64,000 nt of DNA from Rhizopus arrhizus (Eukaryota > Mucoromycota > Mucoromycetes > Mucorales > Rhizopodaceae). The stretch lies in the NCBI GenBank assembly GCA_024220505.1, contig JAKZZE010000001.1, forward strand, positions 1,612,001 to 1,676,000, written 5' to 3'. Made by a program: the position numbers and the translations under genes. Shown in pieces: positions 35,439 to 46,560 of this stretch. Numbering within the stretch: position 1 is the stretch's first letter; every line of letters starts with the position of its first letter. The notes beneath the pieces were generated by a model. The model saw only the letters and a program-made list of their open reading frames with translations, had not been told where the DNA came from and made no database searches.

Positions 35439-36661
35439 AAGTAGATTTTTTTGAAAAATATATAGTTTATATCAAGTATTCATTTATGATCATTTTGTAA
35501 TTACTTTCCGCTTTCTCTGTCTTAATAAATACATGTACTAAATAGTTATTTTTTCATCTTTGTAAGAGCTTTCTATTTAGATTAATTGAAACATAAAAGA
35601 ACTAAATTATCTACACATGAACTTATCCATACTCTGATAACACACGTAAAAAGTAGAAGGTGCTATTAGAATAGATAAAGAATGGCTACATAAAGAGTAA
35701 AGGCAACGCTAATCACTCCAAAATACAGAAACAAGAGAAATCTCTAGAATGCAGCATTGATGCACGTTTGGATGCCACAAGATGATGACGGGAGTTGCTG
35801 AATATTACGATGCTAGATTGCCGCCATTCCTACTGGTGCTATCTTACTACTGCATCTACAGCGTTTACCGGTGAAAATAAGATAGCAAAGAGGGGTTATT
35901 GACATAAAAATCACAACTAATATGATAATCAAAATGAGGTTCTATCGTTAACAATAAAACACCTTTGTGTGACAGCCTTTGTTTGAGAAGCCTTGCGGAG
36001 ACTTAGATGCAAAGTAACCAAAACCCTGGTGAGAAGACTAGAGCAGATGTAGATGGGCAAGGAGACAAATGTTATCTTCATGTTAATTGCAACTAACTGT
36101 TAGAAAGTAAAAAGTAAGCTGAATGGGAATATAACAAAAAAATAAAGAAAATCATTTCTATTATTCGAAAATTCACAATATACAGCAGAATTTCTTTTTT
36201 TTGGGGGATGTTTACAGTTAAACTTTATTTTGAATGTGGCTCATGCTCTTCTGTCTCCTTTAAATTCACACTGCCTATTTCTCAACTAGGTCTAGTAGTT
36301 TTATAAGGCTATAAATTAAAATAAGATCAATTATAGTGGAAAAGTTGAATCATTTAAACTATCAAATCCTCGCTCCTTTCACAAAAGGAAAATACATCTT
36401 TTGTTTTCAAATTCTTTTGGCTGCAAAGGCGATAAAACTTCAAACTGAACTTTGTAGCACAGATGTAAAAAAGAACTCTATTCAAAACAATTTTCTCATT
36501 TTTTCTTAAATACTCTGACCTCATATCAAAAAGCCACTTGAAAAAAAAAACATAGTTTGCCTGTCAGATTGCTGTCCAATCATAAGCAGGGATTAACCTT
36601 TTTTTTTACTTGCCCTGCAAACACACATTTTTTTTTTTTTTTTTACTCTTGAATCGTCCAC
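35439..36661. other. Intergenic, nothing recognised
   Basis: 1.2 kb of AT-rich DNA with stops in all frames and T/A tracts (for example about 36631-36645). No gene, repeat end or RNA was recognised. Confidence 0.5.
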
Positions 36662-37030
36662 ATGTTTGGTGCTTTTAGACCTTCGCTTGTAGCCCAAGGT
36701 GGTTTACTTTGGTAAGATAATAGAGAACAATGAATTAAAAGAAAACTTATTTGTTTCATTAGGAAAAATCCTTTCCGCATGTCAGCAACTCGTAAAGCAA
36801 ATGTGAGAAAGAGACTCAAGGCAGTTGATGAAGTTATTTCAGTTGTTGCGGAATCTGGAGTACAATGTAAAGCATTGACTGAAGCACTTGCACTTCCTAA
36901 AGAATCAGAGATGCTCCCAAGAGATAAATATACAGTTTTTAGTCGAACAGCCAATGGATATCGTAAATCACTTCATAAAGTACCCAAGTTTACTAAAAAG
37001 ACAAACAGAACAAGTCCTCCTGGTTTTTAA
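36662..37030 (+). CDS. MRPL31: Mitochondrial ribosomal protein mL60 (Mrpl31 family), 105 aa
   Basis: Fungus-specific protein of the large mitochondrial ribosomal subunit. Exons are 36662-36711 and 36763-37030, joined across a 51-nt intron inside the Trp codon. The N-terminus MFGAFRPSLVAQGGLLWKNP matches the family's M-F-G-x-F ... G-G-L-L-W-K-x-P-x-R signature. The basic RKANVRKRLKAVDEVISVV helix follows, and DKYTVFSR...GYRKSLHKVPKFTK forms the C-terminal half. The stop is 21 bp from the stop of the convergent IMPACT/Yih1 homolog. Confidence 0.93.
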
Positions 37031-37051
37031 TTGTAAATAGAATAAAGAGGA

Positions 37052-38052
37052 TTATTTTTTGCTTTTTTTGTTATTTGATTTAGATTGTTGCTGCTTTACA
37101 AATCCATGTTCTTCTAAAGTAGTACGTGCTATATTATTGATATCTTTAAATCGATCAGGACCTAAATGAATACCACCAAACCATCTTGTTACAACCACAA
37201 CTACATTTTCTACATTTAATATTTGCATTAAATGTAACAATCGACCTTTTAAAAAAGGGGATTAGTTTACAGTCCTTTGTATTGTACACTCTATTTACCG
37301 CCTGCAGCCGTTTCACCATCATCATCATTATCTTGAAGCACTTTACCATCTGGCATTGTGATACGATAAGCCAAAATGTTATGCGTTGCTTTAGCAATCT
37401 TTTTATTTTGTAATAAGCAAGCAATGACCAATTTGACTTGATGTATTGTATCTACTTTGGCTACATGAGCTATAAAAATTGATTTACGATCCACGAGTGG
37501 TTCAGTCGAGGAGAATAGAGTTGGGGGTATTTCGGTAAAGTGTGCTCCCATCAGGGATCGAACTGTAGGTCGATCGTGCCCGTCTTCTATCACGACCTCT
37601 TCTTCAACCATGTTTATTTGTTCCATTTTTGTCTCTACTACTTTAATCTCTTCTTCTTCCTTACTTGTTGACTTTGGCACATTTTCCTCCAAATATTCTC
37701 TTAACCAACTGATCCATTCAAACAAGACCACCTCTGTCGGTTCAAAAAGTGACTGAAATCCTTGATCGATTGCGTCCAGTATGATATCATCCACTTTTTT
37801 AGGACCACAATAAACTGAGACTACTTCATAGACTGGCATATCTTGATTCGGATAAGTTGGTGGTAAAAAGAATTTGAGGGTAAGCTGTCTAGGTGATTTC
37901 AAGTTGGATTCTTCTTGGTCAAGATGAACAGTAAACGTGTAAGCGTCTGATGAAGTCGTATCCTTTTTCAAGTCGTCTGGAAATATAGCTTCTAAAGCTT
38001 CAAGTTCTTGCTCTTGCTTTTCTCTATTTTCTAATTCTTGTTCTTTATTCAT
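37052..38052 (-). CDS. YIH1: IMPACT/Yih1 homolog, RWD + ancient UPF0029 domain (315 aa)
   Basis: Cytosolic regulator that binds Gcn1 and restrains Gcn2, so it tunes the general amino-acid starvation response. Exons are 38052-37299 and 37245-37052; the 53-nt intron splits a Gly codon and keeps phase. The RWD domain covers about residues 1-110 (QELEALEAIFPDDL, LKFFLPPTYPNQDMPVYEV). The IMPACT domain covers about 190-300: SIFIAHVAKVDTIHQVKLVI, ATHNILAYRI, DNDDDGETAAGGRLLHLMQI, VVVVTRWFGGIHLGPDRF. These are the strongest family signatures. The start MNKEQELE was preferred over an in-frame Met 11 codons upstream in hydrophobic, A/T-derived sequence. Confidence 0.95.
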
Positions 38053-38200
38053 TTTGCCCAAAAAAAATAAAAAAATAAATGACAAGGTAAAAGTGACTTT
38101 TTATTTGTAAAAAGGAAAAGATGAGGATCTATTGTATATGTGATATGTGCACTTGAAAAATAGATGAAGAAAATATACAAAAATGTGTGTGTGTTTTTTT

Positions 38201-39385
38201 TTAAATGTCCACTTTGATTTTTTTGCTGTTCATGTCTTCTTGTTGAGAATAAAGTGGTCTTTTTCTATTATCAAATGAGTGGAAAGTCTAGAATATAAAA
38301 TAAATTTTTTACATCTCAGTTCTTGTATGAACCCCGGTTTCTTTTAAGGAAGTCGGTAATAAAAAAGGATTTGTAGGAGGATGCTGTTGTTGGATCGGGC
38401 TCATTGAATAAAATTCTGGTAAAAAGGTAGAAGGTGAAGGTAAATTTTGTACAAATTGTGAAGGTAAAATGGCACACTGTGATTTGTTGTCAGTTTTTTT
38501 TTTTTTTTTTTTTTTTTTTTATTAATTAACATTTACCCCTGTTTCCTGCTTTTCCTCATGACAAGGTATTGTTACATTCAATTTAGGCCTTTTGTCAGGT
38601 GTGCCAGGTTCTGATTTTGGAGATTGGTCTGGAGAAGGTTGAGGAGATGGATGATAAAGCGGTGGTGTCTTGTTGTTGTACAATGTTCCAGCCTCATGCA
38701 TTAATACTGTGGCTGGATTATATTGCGTCATCATTTGTCTGTGCTCTTGCTGCTGTTGCTATGATACTAATAAGATACAGTTATTTCATAATATTTAAAC
38801 TTACTTGAAGTAAAAACATTTGCTGTTGTTGATAAAGTTCATAAGGTGGCAGCATGTTATTATTTTGTAATAATGAATGATGACGGTATGTCATGTTAGT
38901 GTAACCATGGGGGCGTGTTGATGTGGTGTGTAGCATGCTTGGCTGAGTCGGGACCATGACAGGTTGAAGGACTTGTTCTTTACTTGTTTCATTATCTGAT
39001 TCAACAACTTCTTCATTTCTTGATTCTATAAACTAAAAAAAAGTATTATTAATTGCAAGAAAACCTTTTTAAAAAAAGACTTACGTCTTCATTTGTTTTA
39101 ATTTCTTTTGGTTCACCATTCTACAATAGTAATAATTAATATCTAATTAAATTCATTCTTTTTTTTTTGTACCTTTTTAAATCGAGTTAATAATGAGTCC
39201 ATATCAGAGCTTGAATACTGAATCATTTTATTATTTGGTGGAATGATCATTAGTGCCACTTCACAATTACACAGCACACTTAATTCATATGCCTTCTTCA
39301 TCAATCCATGTTTTCTTTTAAGAAATGTAACTTGTCTATTACGATCATCTTTAATACGTTGAATTTGAATCTTTTTACGTCCCAT
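38201..39385 (-). CDS. MEF2/RLM1-type MADS-box transcription factor (309 aa)
   Basis: Nuclear factor with a type II (MEF2-like) MADS domain at the extreme N-terminus: [20 protein letters not shown], then [20 protein letters not shown]. In fungi the closest known relatives are Rlm1/Smp1, targets of the cell-wall-integrity MAP kinase. Exons: 39385-39173, 39120-39085, 39032-38805, 38758-38537, 38476-38333 and 38287-38201; each is a whole number of codons. The body is Gln/Pro/Ser rich, including [20 protein letters not shown] with several S/T-P phosphorylation sites, and the last exon is basic ([19 protein letters not shown]). The fourth intron contains the 27-nt poly-T (A on the coding strand). 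The last donor (GTTCAT) is weak, so the C-terminal 29 residues are less certain; without that splice the protein ends at 38301. Confidence 0.85.
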
Positions 39386-40265
39386 TTTTAAGATAAATAA
39401 ATATATAAAAAAAAAGAAATAATAAAAAAAAAGGGTTCAAAAAGAAAAGAAGAGAAAAATTGAATTAAAAGAATCAAGGCCCAAAAAAAAAATTATTTTT
39501 AGAAACAAAAAGGGAGCATTAGTGCAGTAACTGGTTTAAACGGAAAGCGGCTTTTGAACACTTAAAACCAATTCAATAGGTCAATAATTGTTATTTTCAT
39601 ATTCACTTGCAAAAAAAAAAAAAAAAAAAAAAAAGTATCTCAAAGTCTATTTTTCCCCTTTTTTGTTTCCTATTCATTTAATCCTTGAGTAAGAAAAAAA
39701 GTTTTAATTCGCTTTGATTTATATTAATAAAACATAGCCATTGATATGATTAATAGCCATTTTTTTTTTTATTAAATATCTTGGCTTTGTCCTCTATTTT
39801 GCTGTCTTTTAATGTTTTTTTTTGTTGGTGAGGATCATTTTGTTTTTTTGAACATGGCCTGTGCATTGTATATAAAAATAACATTTTCACTATTTTTTGA
39901 TAAAAAGTTTCCTTATTATTTTAAGTCTATTAGAATCTAAAAGGGTGTTTCTGTTTATTCTCCTGATGACCTGTCAAAAGATATTTTTAAAATTGTTTTT
40001 TAATAAATCTTGTTTTCATGCTTCATTTTTAGATGGTATCAATCCTATTTACTTTACAAATATTCAATTTATGATAATCTTGAATTCAGAAAAAGGGGAG
40101 AAAGGGGAAGGAGGACATAAAGAAAAGATCTAGATTTAATAAGGGAATAGTCTGGTATCTAAACCTCGATCAGATCCATACTCTTCCCCCCTTAAAATCA
40201 CATCAGATGTCAAAGAAAGGAAAGAAGGGAGTAGTAAATCATTTCAACAAGATATTTCATGTAAT
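39386..40265. other. Intergenic, nothing recognised
   Basis: 880 bp of AT-rich DNA upstream of the MADS-box gene, with A/T tracts (39610-39634, 39760-39771). No coding frame of convincing composition. Confidence 0.5.
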
Positions 40266-43200
40266 TTATTTCTTGGGATGAATCAAATAATTTACAGGTT
40301 CACTCACGACAGAGTAAGCAGTTCTACCAGGGGCCATAATGTACTCATCCAATCCAGGTAAATCAGGCTCAAATGATAAAACAATTCGAATAGATACAGA
40401 GCCTGTTTCATTCCAGGCTGGTAATTGCAGTTCGATATGAGTACATAACTTATAATTAAGCGGTGTTATTGGCTTAAAGTGACTGGGTGCAGGCCAAAAG
40501 AGATGTGAAGATTGATCTGGCAAGATGAGCTAATGACATGTTATGAATTGGTAAAAATCAAGTGAAAATAACTTACTTCAATTGCTATACAATTGATATC
40601 ATCTGCATTAAAAATATCTGCTTCAATATCAATCTTGATTGGGTAAGTTGATTTATATTTGTATGGTTTATCAGAGTTAGGTAATGGATAAGTAATAACG
40701 GCCGATGTACGTTTCACTGGATTATTCAGCTGGATTGGTAAAGGTAAGAATGACTACAAGATGATGTTAGTAAATGAATGTAAAAATGAGGGATACTTGC
40801 AGTAATAAATGAATAAAGTGTGGATAAGTTAGACGTATTGGGTAATTCAATTGCTTTTATCAAGTTGCTTTTTAAATCATCAAGTGCTGTATTACTCTGA
40901 CATTTATGTTGAAAGTTTCTATTGATAATTACATGTTATATTAAAGTTATAAAATTAGGCTTACTTACTTTTGAACAAGTTCAACCCGTTGCTTAGTTGC
41001 TATAAGCATATTTTTAACATTAAAAGATGTATCATTCGATCTATAAATCATTTAGTGTGTACATCACATATCAATAATCTCTTTACTTACATTGGCATAT
41101 GCTTCAATACACTAAACAACCAAATCATATTACCCAACACTCGAAAATGAGCAGCAGCGTGCAAGGCATTCATCGGTAAACCCAAAAAGGTGTGCTCAAT
41201 TGTATATGTATGCTTGAAAAGTAAAGCTGCGTCTTGATGTACTAATGCGGAAAGATTACTAGAAAAATGATTTGCTTTCATTTTGATCATGATCTTGTAG
41301 CATTCAATATACAATTGAGCCAGATCTGATTTACCAGCATCAACTGGTTTAAGACTTGCGATGTATTTAAAGTTCCTATTAAACCAAAACAAATAACAAT
41401 TACACGTTGGCTTTTTTCTCTCTTCTTTTTACTCAAACTGGTAAGATATTTACCGTGCGGCTGCTTCAAGTGTTACAAGAGCAAGCTCATATCTATCATT
41501 ACTTTTGATAATTGTTTGTACAGCCTGAAGCATATCTTCTGTTGCCTTCATATATATTTCTGCATCATTAGCAACCAATCTCTTTTCAGATTCACTAAAT
41601 ATCATTGGTAGACAATCCACATCACCTTCTAGTTGAATACCAGCCGTCTTGTAAAGTTTGTTTAAATCAGGTAAGCAATCAGGGTATTTACTCTTAAAAT
41701 AAGCAAAATGTCTGAATATATATTTGGGTAAAGTGTTCAATAACTTCATATTCGACACACACGCATTGGCAATCAAGATCACGTAGGCTGTATACATCAA
41801 ATCATCCACATTAGCTTCCTTTGGTAAGTATCTTTTATCCAACTTGAGAAACGTAGGAATCAAATTTTCAATATAGTCATCATGGCGTTTTCCCACTCTT
41901 CCCAAAGACCGATAGATTGACAGAGTATCCTGGGGATATCGCTTCATGTTGGCCTCTAATGCTTCGAGTAAGGTAACCATCGTGTTTTGTTGTGTAAGGC
42001 GAACGACAGTAAAGAGATCGTGTGTGGCATGTCTCGCCAGCGGATCACTGTCTTCAAGTGCACCTACTGCAATTTCTAATTGCTCTTCGTCAAATTCAAC
42101 CAAAGATCGACTGCCAATCTTTCGTAAACTCTGAATAGCATTCACTCGAATCTTGTCAATTTCGTCGTTAAACATATCCACAAGGTTTTCGACTGCTTTC
42201 TTTGTTAGTTCTTCATTATACAAACATAATTCACAAATAGAATCTAATTCATTCTGTTAAAAGTGCCTTTTTACTCTGTTTCTTTAATTTACCAATAGAA
42301 GCATATCTCACTTCTTGATATTCATCTTCAAGACCGTGAATGAATGCACCACATGCTCCTGAATCAAGTAAATGAAATTCATCTGATTCAACATCAAAAT
42401 CACCTTCTGCCACAGGTATCATCCCATGAGCATACTATCACTTATCATCAGTCTTCCCTTTTCTTCTTTTGCTCTTTATTACCTTTTTTTGTTGCATCTT
42501 ATATCGTGGAACATTACGCTTTAAATGTGACATGATTTGTTTACTGAATGTTTGCTGCAGCATATCAGATCCAACATTTTGATAAGAGGCCATCATCACA
42601 CAAGCCTTGGTACGAATGATGACTGCTGCATCATTAACCAAATCACATACTTTGTTAAATGCATCGTCGATCAATCGTGCTGTTTCATTTACTTCTTCAT
42701 GAGCTAATTTCATTCTATGCTCTGGATACAGTGAACTCAAAACACTATATATTATAAATGAATATATTCCCTTCTTTAATACATTTTATGACTTACCCCA
42801 TTAAATTTAAACCACCCATTCTTACTTCTTCATAATCGTCTCTTAATGCTGACACAGACAAGTGATAGATTGATAAATCCAAGGGACATCCTCTTAAATG
42901 CATTTGAACAAGTGAATCCAATGCACTCTATATAAAATAAATTCTAAACACATTCTTTTTCTTTTTTCCTTCTCTTATTACCTTTCTCACTCTCGGTTCA
43001 TGATCTTTAGCATAATGACTAATGATTTTTTGTATTTCCATTTCAGACATTGTCTTGTGTTTTAAGCCTTTTAGTTGTTTAAATATAAAGGGTAAAAGTG
43101 ACAATAATGGTATGGCAACAGCTCGTACTTTATGATGTGTGTTGGACAGATCTGACATCAAGTGATCAAAAAGTGATAACAGCATAGTCTTACTCTCTGG

Positions 43201-43940
43201 TTTCTCTTCTGTGATAATACGTCTCCTCTATGATACAAGTCTTGTTTAGACATTGCTTAGAAAAAAAAAGAAAGGGATCTACCTTTAATATGTGACAAAT
43301 ACTACTATAAACAAGATACTTCACTTTGGTCGATACAGTCTTTAGTTGTGATAGCAAACACTTGAAAATATGTAAATTATTAACATTAGGAAACTGACAA
43401 CATTTTTCTACAAGTAAAATAATCATGGCCTTTCATAAAAACATATGCGTCAGTTGTGATTTTTTGTTTTTTTTTATACTACATACTTTGGTATCATTAT
43501 CATTTTCAACTTCAAGCCGTTCTATCAATATTTCCACTGTTGATTTTTGTTGCTCAGTTGATAAAAAAAACAAATGTCGAGCGATGGCAAGTAAGCTCTA
43601 CAGGGAACTAAGTTTGAAATGCATTTTTTTTTATAAATTGTAATGACCTTAACACGTTCTTCTACAACAGTTGAATTCAAACTTTCTAAGCACAACTAAT
43701 ATAAGCAAATAAGGACTCGTTATGATTACACAGTTTGGTTATATAATGTACTCTTGACCAATCATTATCTGTTACAGCAAGATCAGGAATAGAAATATCA
43801 ACAACTTGTGCTTGACTACAAATAGACGGTGTATAAGTTTTATATTCCTTCTTTTTTTTAAAAAAAAAAATGTCGACAAGCTCTATTTACTCGATGAAAT
43901 CACTTGGGAAAGCTTCAGCCTCCTCAATTCCACGTTTCAT
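40266..43940 (-). CDS. INTS4: Integrator complex subunit 4 (INTS4), 968 aa
   Basis: HEAT-repeat scaffold of the Integrator complex, which cleaves nascent snRNA and other RNA polymerase II transcripts. Fifteen exons: 43940-43891, 43815-43752, 43695-43648, 43597-43487, 43429-43283, 43227-42982, 42927-42797, 42744-42483, 42434-42293, 42243-41454, 41375-41091, 41040-40969, 40918-40801, 40753-40577 and 40529-40266. The sum is 969 codons. HEAT pairs recur (HKVRAVAIPLLSLLPFIF, EEVRMGGLNLMGVLSS, VIIRTKACVMMASY). The strongest signature is ACGAFIHGLEDEYQEVR followed by VDMFNDEIDKIRVNAIQSL. The end is a beta-rich domain (KSTYPIKIDIEADIFNADD, LCTHIELQLPAW). The intron after 40801 has a GC donor (GCAAGT); no GT alternative keeps phase. 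The acceptor at 42244 was chosen for the same reason. Confidence 0.92.
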
Positions 43941-44280
43941 TGACAAGAACAAAAAAAAAAAAAAAAAAAAAAAGTAGGAACAGCGCGTTTTGTATTTTTA
44001 ACGTTCAACATAAAAAATTAGATTAAATACAAGATAGATTATATATTTATACTAAAAAATAAAGCAAATCGAAAACAAACAGCGAATGCAAAGAACATGG
44101 AAAAGGATCTCTCAAGCCATCTCTCCTTTTTGTATTATAAGAATCCTCTTGATCAGCAGAGGAAGAAAGGAAAAATAAGTTAATGCAATTCGAGCTCTTT
44201 TTGGTGAATGCTGTGTGACGTATTGCTGCCAAGTATTTTATTTTTGTTTACTTTTTTTTTTTACTGATGTTTTATGCGTC
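43941..44280. promoter_or_regulatory. Divergent promoter region, INTS4 / unknown gene
   Basis: 340 bp between divergent start codons, with a 23-nt A run at 43952-43974. The plus-strand frame stays open for 22 codons upstream of the chosen start at 44281, but those codons are T-rich and not convincing. Confidence 0.45.
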
Positions 44281-45894
44281 ATGTTTAGATTTAGTTTCTT
44301 TTTCTCAATTCAAAGTCTTTTAATCTTGTGTATTGCTTTATTTATATTCTACATTCTCCAAGACTATCCTCAATGGAAAAGTAGCCGTCAACCAGCAACG
44401 ACAAGAGAGGAAAGCAAACCGACAAGCAGCAAACAGCAGCAGGAGTCAGCAGAAAACAAAAAGGATTCGATTGAGAATGTGTCTATCGCACACTATATTC
44501 TCGTCATGCCCTTTGCTGTACTCTATATCATTGTTCGAGTTCTATTTGACGCAATTCGATACAGTCTGTATTATACCCTTTGGACTATAGAGCAGTCCTT
44601 ACCTTATATTGACGACTGGTTGTTTGATACACTGACGGTCTGGTTACCAGCCAAAGTGAATGAATGGAGTGAGTGGTGGAAAGATAAAGGTAAGCCTGCC
44701 TATCTTCTTTACCAAGATCATTTTTATCAACATACATTACCTGCTTTGATTCAATTGATGGAAAATGCCTTTGTCAACCTGTACCGTCTCGGTTGTGTAT
44801 GCCAAAGTTTGGCATCCGAATTGATTGATATTTGGACAAAGTTTGTGAATGGGCATGACTGGAATCAGCTTGTTGATGACTTGAGTAAAGTTGCCTATAG
44901 AGCCATCTGTCAACCCATGATGACAGTGACTACGAGTATAATTCGTTTGTGCCAATTGATTTATCGCGGCACAAAGTATATTTATTTGTCGGTGAAAGCA
45001 GATATTGTTTGGGCAGCCACCGAAGCAGTACCTAGGATGTATGACTATGTGATATCAACACGACTTATGCATTTACTTTCTACGGCATTTGATTTATTGA
45101 ACAAACAATTGCTGCGGATCATACTTGGCATAAGAGACCACTTACTTGCACCCACCTTGGGTCGAGCCTTAACTTGGCTTGTGAGGGGTATTGATTATGT
45201 ATTACTGCTGCTTCAAACAAACAAATTTCAGCAACGGCTTGAACGAGTCTGCAGATTTTTAATGCCTCAAACGATTTGGGTTATTACAGAAATATGGAGA
45301 ACGGTATCCGATTTATGGACTGTGATTCGAATGATACATTATCAATTGATTTATCCAGCCTATTTGGTTTATGTTAAGCATGTCATGCCGCGTCTATCTG
45401 TTGGATATCACCAAATGAGGGATAGGATAATTCAATTATACAAGAGACAAATCCATCCTGCCTGGCTATACCTCATTCCCTATATTATAACACCTATCAT
45501 TCAAATCTACATTTTCATTCGTCCCTTGGGCAATCTTACTCAGGCAATATTAACTGAATTGATAAAATGGAGTTTACAGTTAGGATCTTGTATGCAAGTA
45601 GGCATAATTCAATGTTTTCAACTCTTTGCTGTGTATATGCATCAACTCTATGAGGCACTGCAGCAGTGGTTAATGAAGCAAGCGCCTTTACTATCGAAAT
45701 TACTGCAACATTGTTTAGACAAGATCTATGCATATAATTGGCAGGGAATGAAGGATGATTTGATGGACAATGGATTTATTCTATATCAATGGATCTCTGA
45801 AGAGTGCAATTTGATTTATGCATCAATTGAAAGATCACTTGTTGTGTGGGTCAATGAACAAGCATCGATGACAAATGAAAAGAAGATGGAATGA
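44281..45894 (+). CDS. Unrecognised intronless membrane-associated protein (537 aa)
   Basis: One uninterrupted frame, a solid gene by length, with the start at MFRFSFFFSIQSL. The first 28 residues are a strongly hydrophobic anchor (LLILCIALFIFYIL), followed by a low-complexity Gln/Ser/Lys linker. The remaining 440 residues are a long series of amphipathic helices rich in Trp, Tyr, Leu and Ile (for example YSLYYTLWTIEQSLPYIDDW, LIYRGTKYIYLSVKADIVW). Each module is about 40-50 residues and recalls lipid-droplet or membrane-coating proteins. I recognise no catalytic motif or named domain. Divergent from INTS4. It may be a fast-evolving lineage-specific gene. Confidence 0.8.
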   Translation: MFRFSFFFSIQSLLILCIALFIFYILQDYPQWKSSRQPATTREESKPTSSKQQQESAENKKDSIENVSIAHYILVMPFAVLYIIVRVLFDAIRYSLYYTLWTIEQSLPYIDDWLFDTLTVWLPAKVNEWSEWWKDKGKPAYLLYQDHFYQHTLPALIQLMENAFVNLYRLGCVCQSLASELIDIWTKFVNGHDWNQLVDDLSKVAYRAICQPMMTVTTSIIRLCQLIYRGTKYIYLSVKADIVWAATEAVPRMYDYVISTRLMHLLSTAFDLLNKQLLRIILGIRDHLLAPTLGRALTWLVRGIDYVLLLLQTNKFQQRLERVCRFLMPQTIWVITEIWRTVSDLWTVIRMIHYQLIYPAYLVYVKHVMPRLSVGYHQMRDRIIQLYKRQIHPAWLYLIPYIITPIIQIYIFIRPLGNLTQAILTELIKWSLQLGSCMQVGIIQCFQLFAVYMHQLYEALQQWLMKQAPLLSKLLQHCLDKIYAYNWQGMKDDLMDNGFILYQWISEECNLIYASIERSLVVWVNEQASMTNEKKME

Positions 45895-46560
45895 ATACCA
45901 CTAGCCACTTGCTGTAAATAGTCATATTATCTTTCTTGATGCCATTATTTGTAATTTTACATTTAATAAAGAAATTGAATTTATTATAAAAAAAAAGATG
46001 AGCAAATATATATTTTAATAACAGGAAATAAAAATAAAAGCCCAAGTTTATTGTTTAAAAGAAATGTAATACAACATTATTGAAATGATCATAAAAGAAC
46101 CAACCCGAAACAAGAAGGAGAAAAGGGGGGAAGGGAACATTACAAATATGGAAATTTTTAAAGTTGAAAAATGATTGGAGCATTTCAATTGAGCATTGAT
46201 ATTTTGCGTTCTCTGTGTGATGTACAACCAAAGTTTTTGAATTAATAGAGAGGAGGAATTACGAGAAAGACAGTAAAGGAGAAGCAATGGAAATTGAAAC
46301 TTTTTTGAAAAGAGGAGTGAAATAGAATAGGGGAAAAAAAAAAAAAAAAAAAAAGATTATATTGACTGTGCTTTAGTTTCAAAAGTTAAAATTCCAAGCG
46401 CCTCAGAAAAAAAAAAAAAGAAAAAAGACTTACCTAATTTAGTTTCTTGGGCTAGACTTTAAAATGGTTTCTCTTTTTATTAAAACCCTTTTTTAAACTA
46501 TTTTTTTTTTTTTTTTCTTATTTTTTTATATTCTTTAATGTATTTTAACTTATAAAAAAA
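45895..46560. other. Intergenic, nothing recognised
   Basis: About 670 bp, AT-rich, with A tracts (46334-46355) and T tracts (46501-46516). A minus-strand frame of about 80 codons (46048-46287) has no recognisable content and is not called. Confidence 0.5.

Noticed and set aside
38522..38734. MADS-box protein ending at 38522
   Set aside because: The stop follows a good donor (GTAAAT), and a Pro/Gln/Ser-rich exon continues in phase after the poly-A intron.
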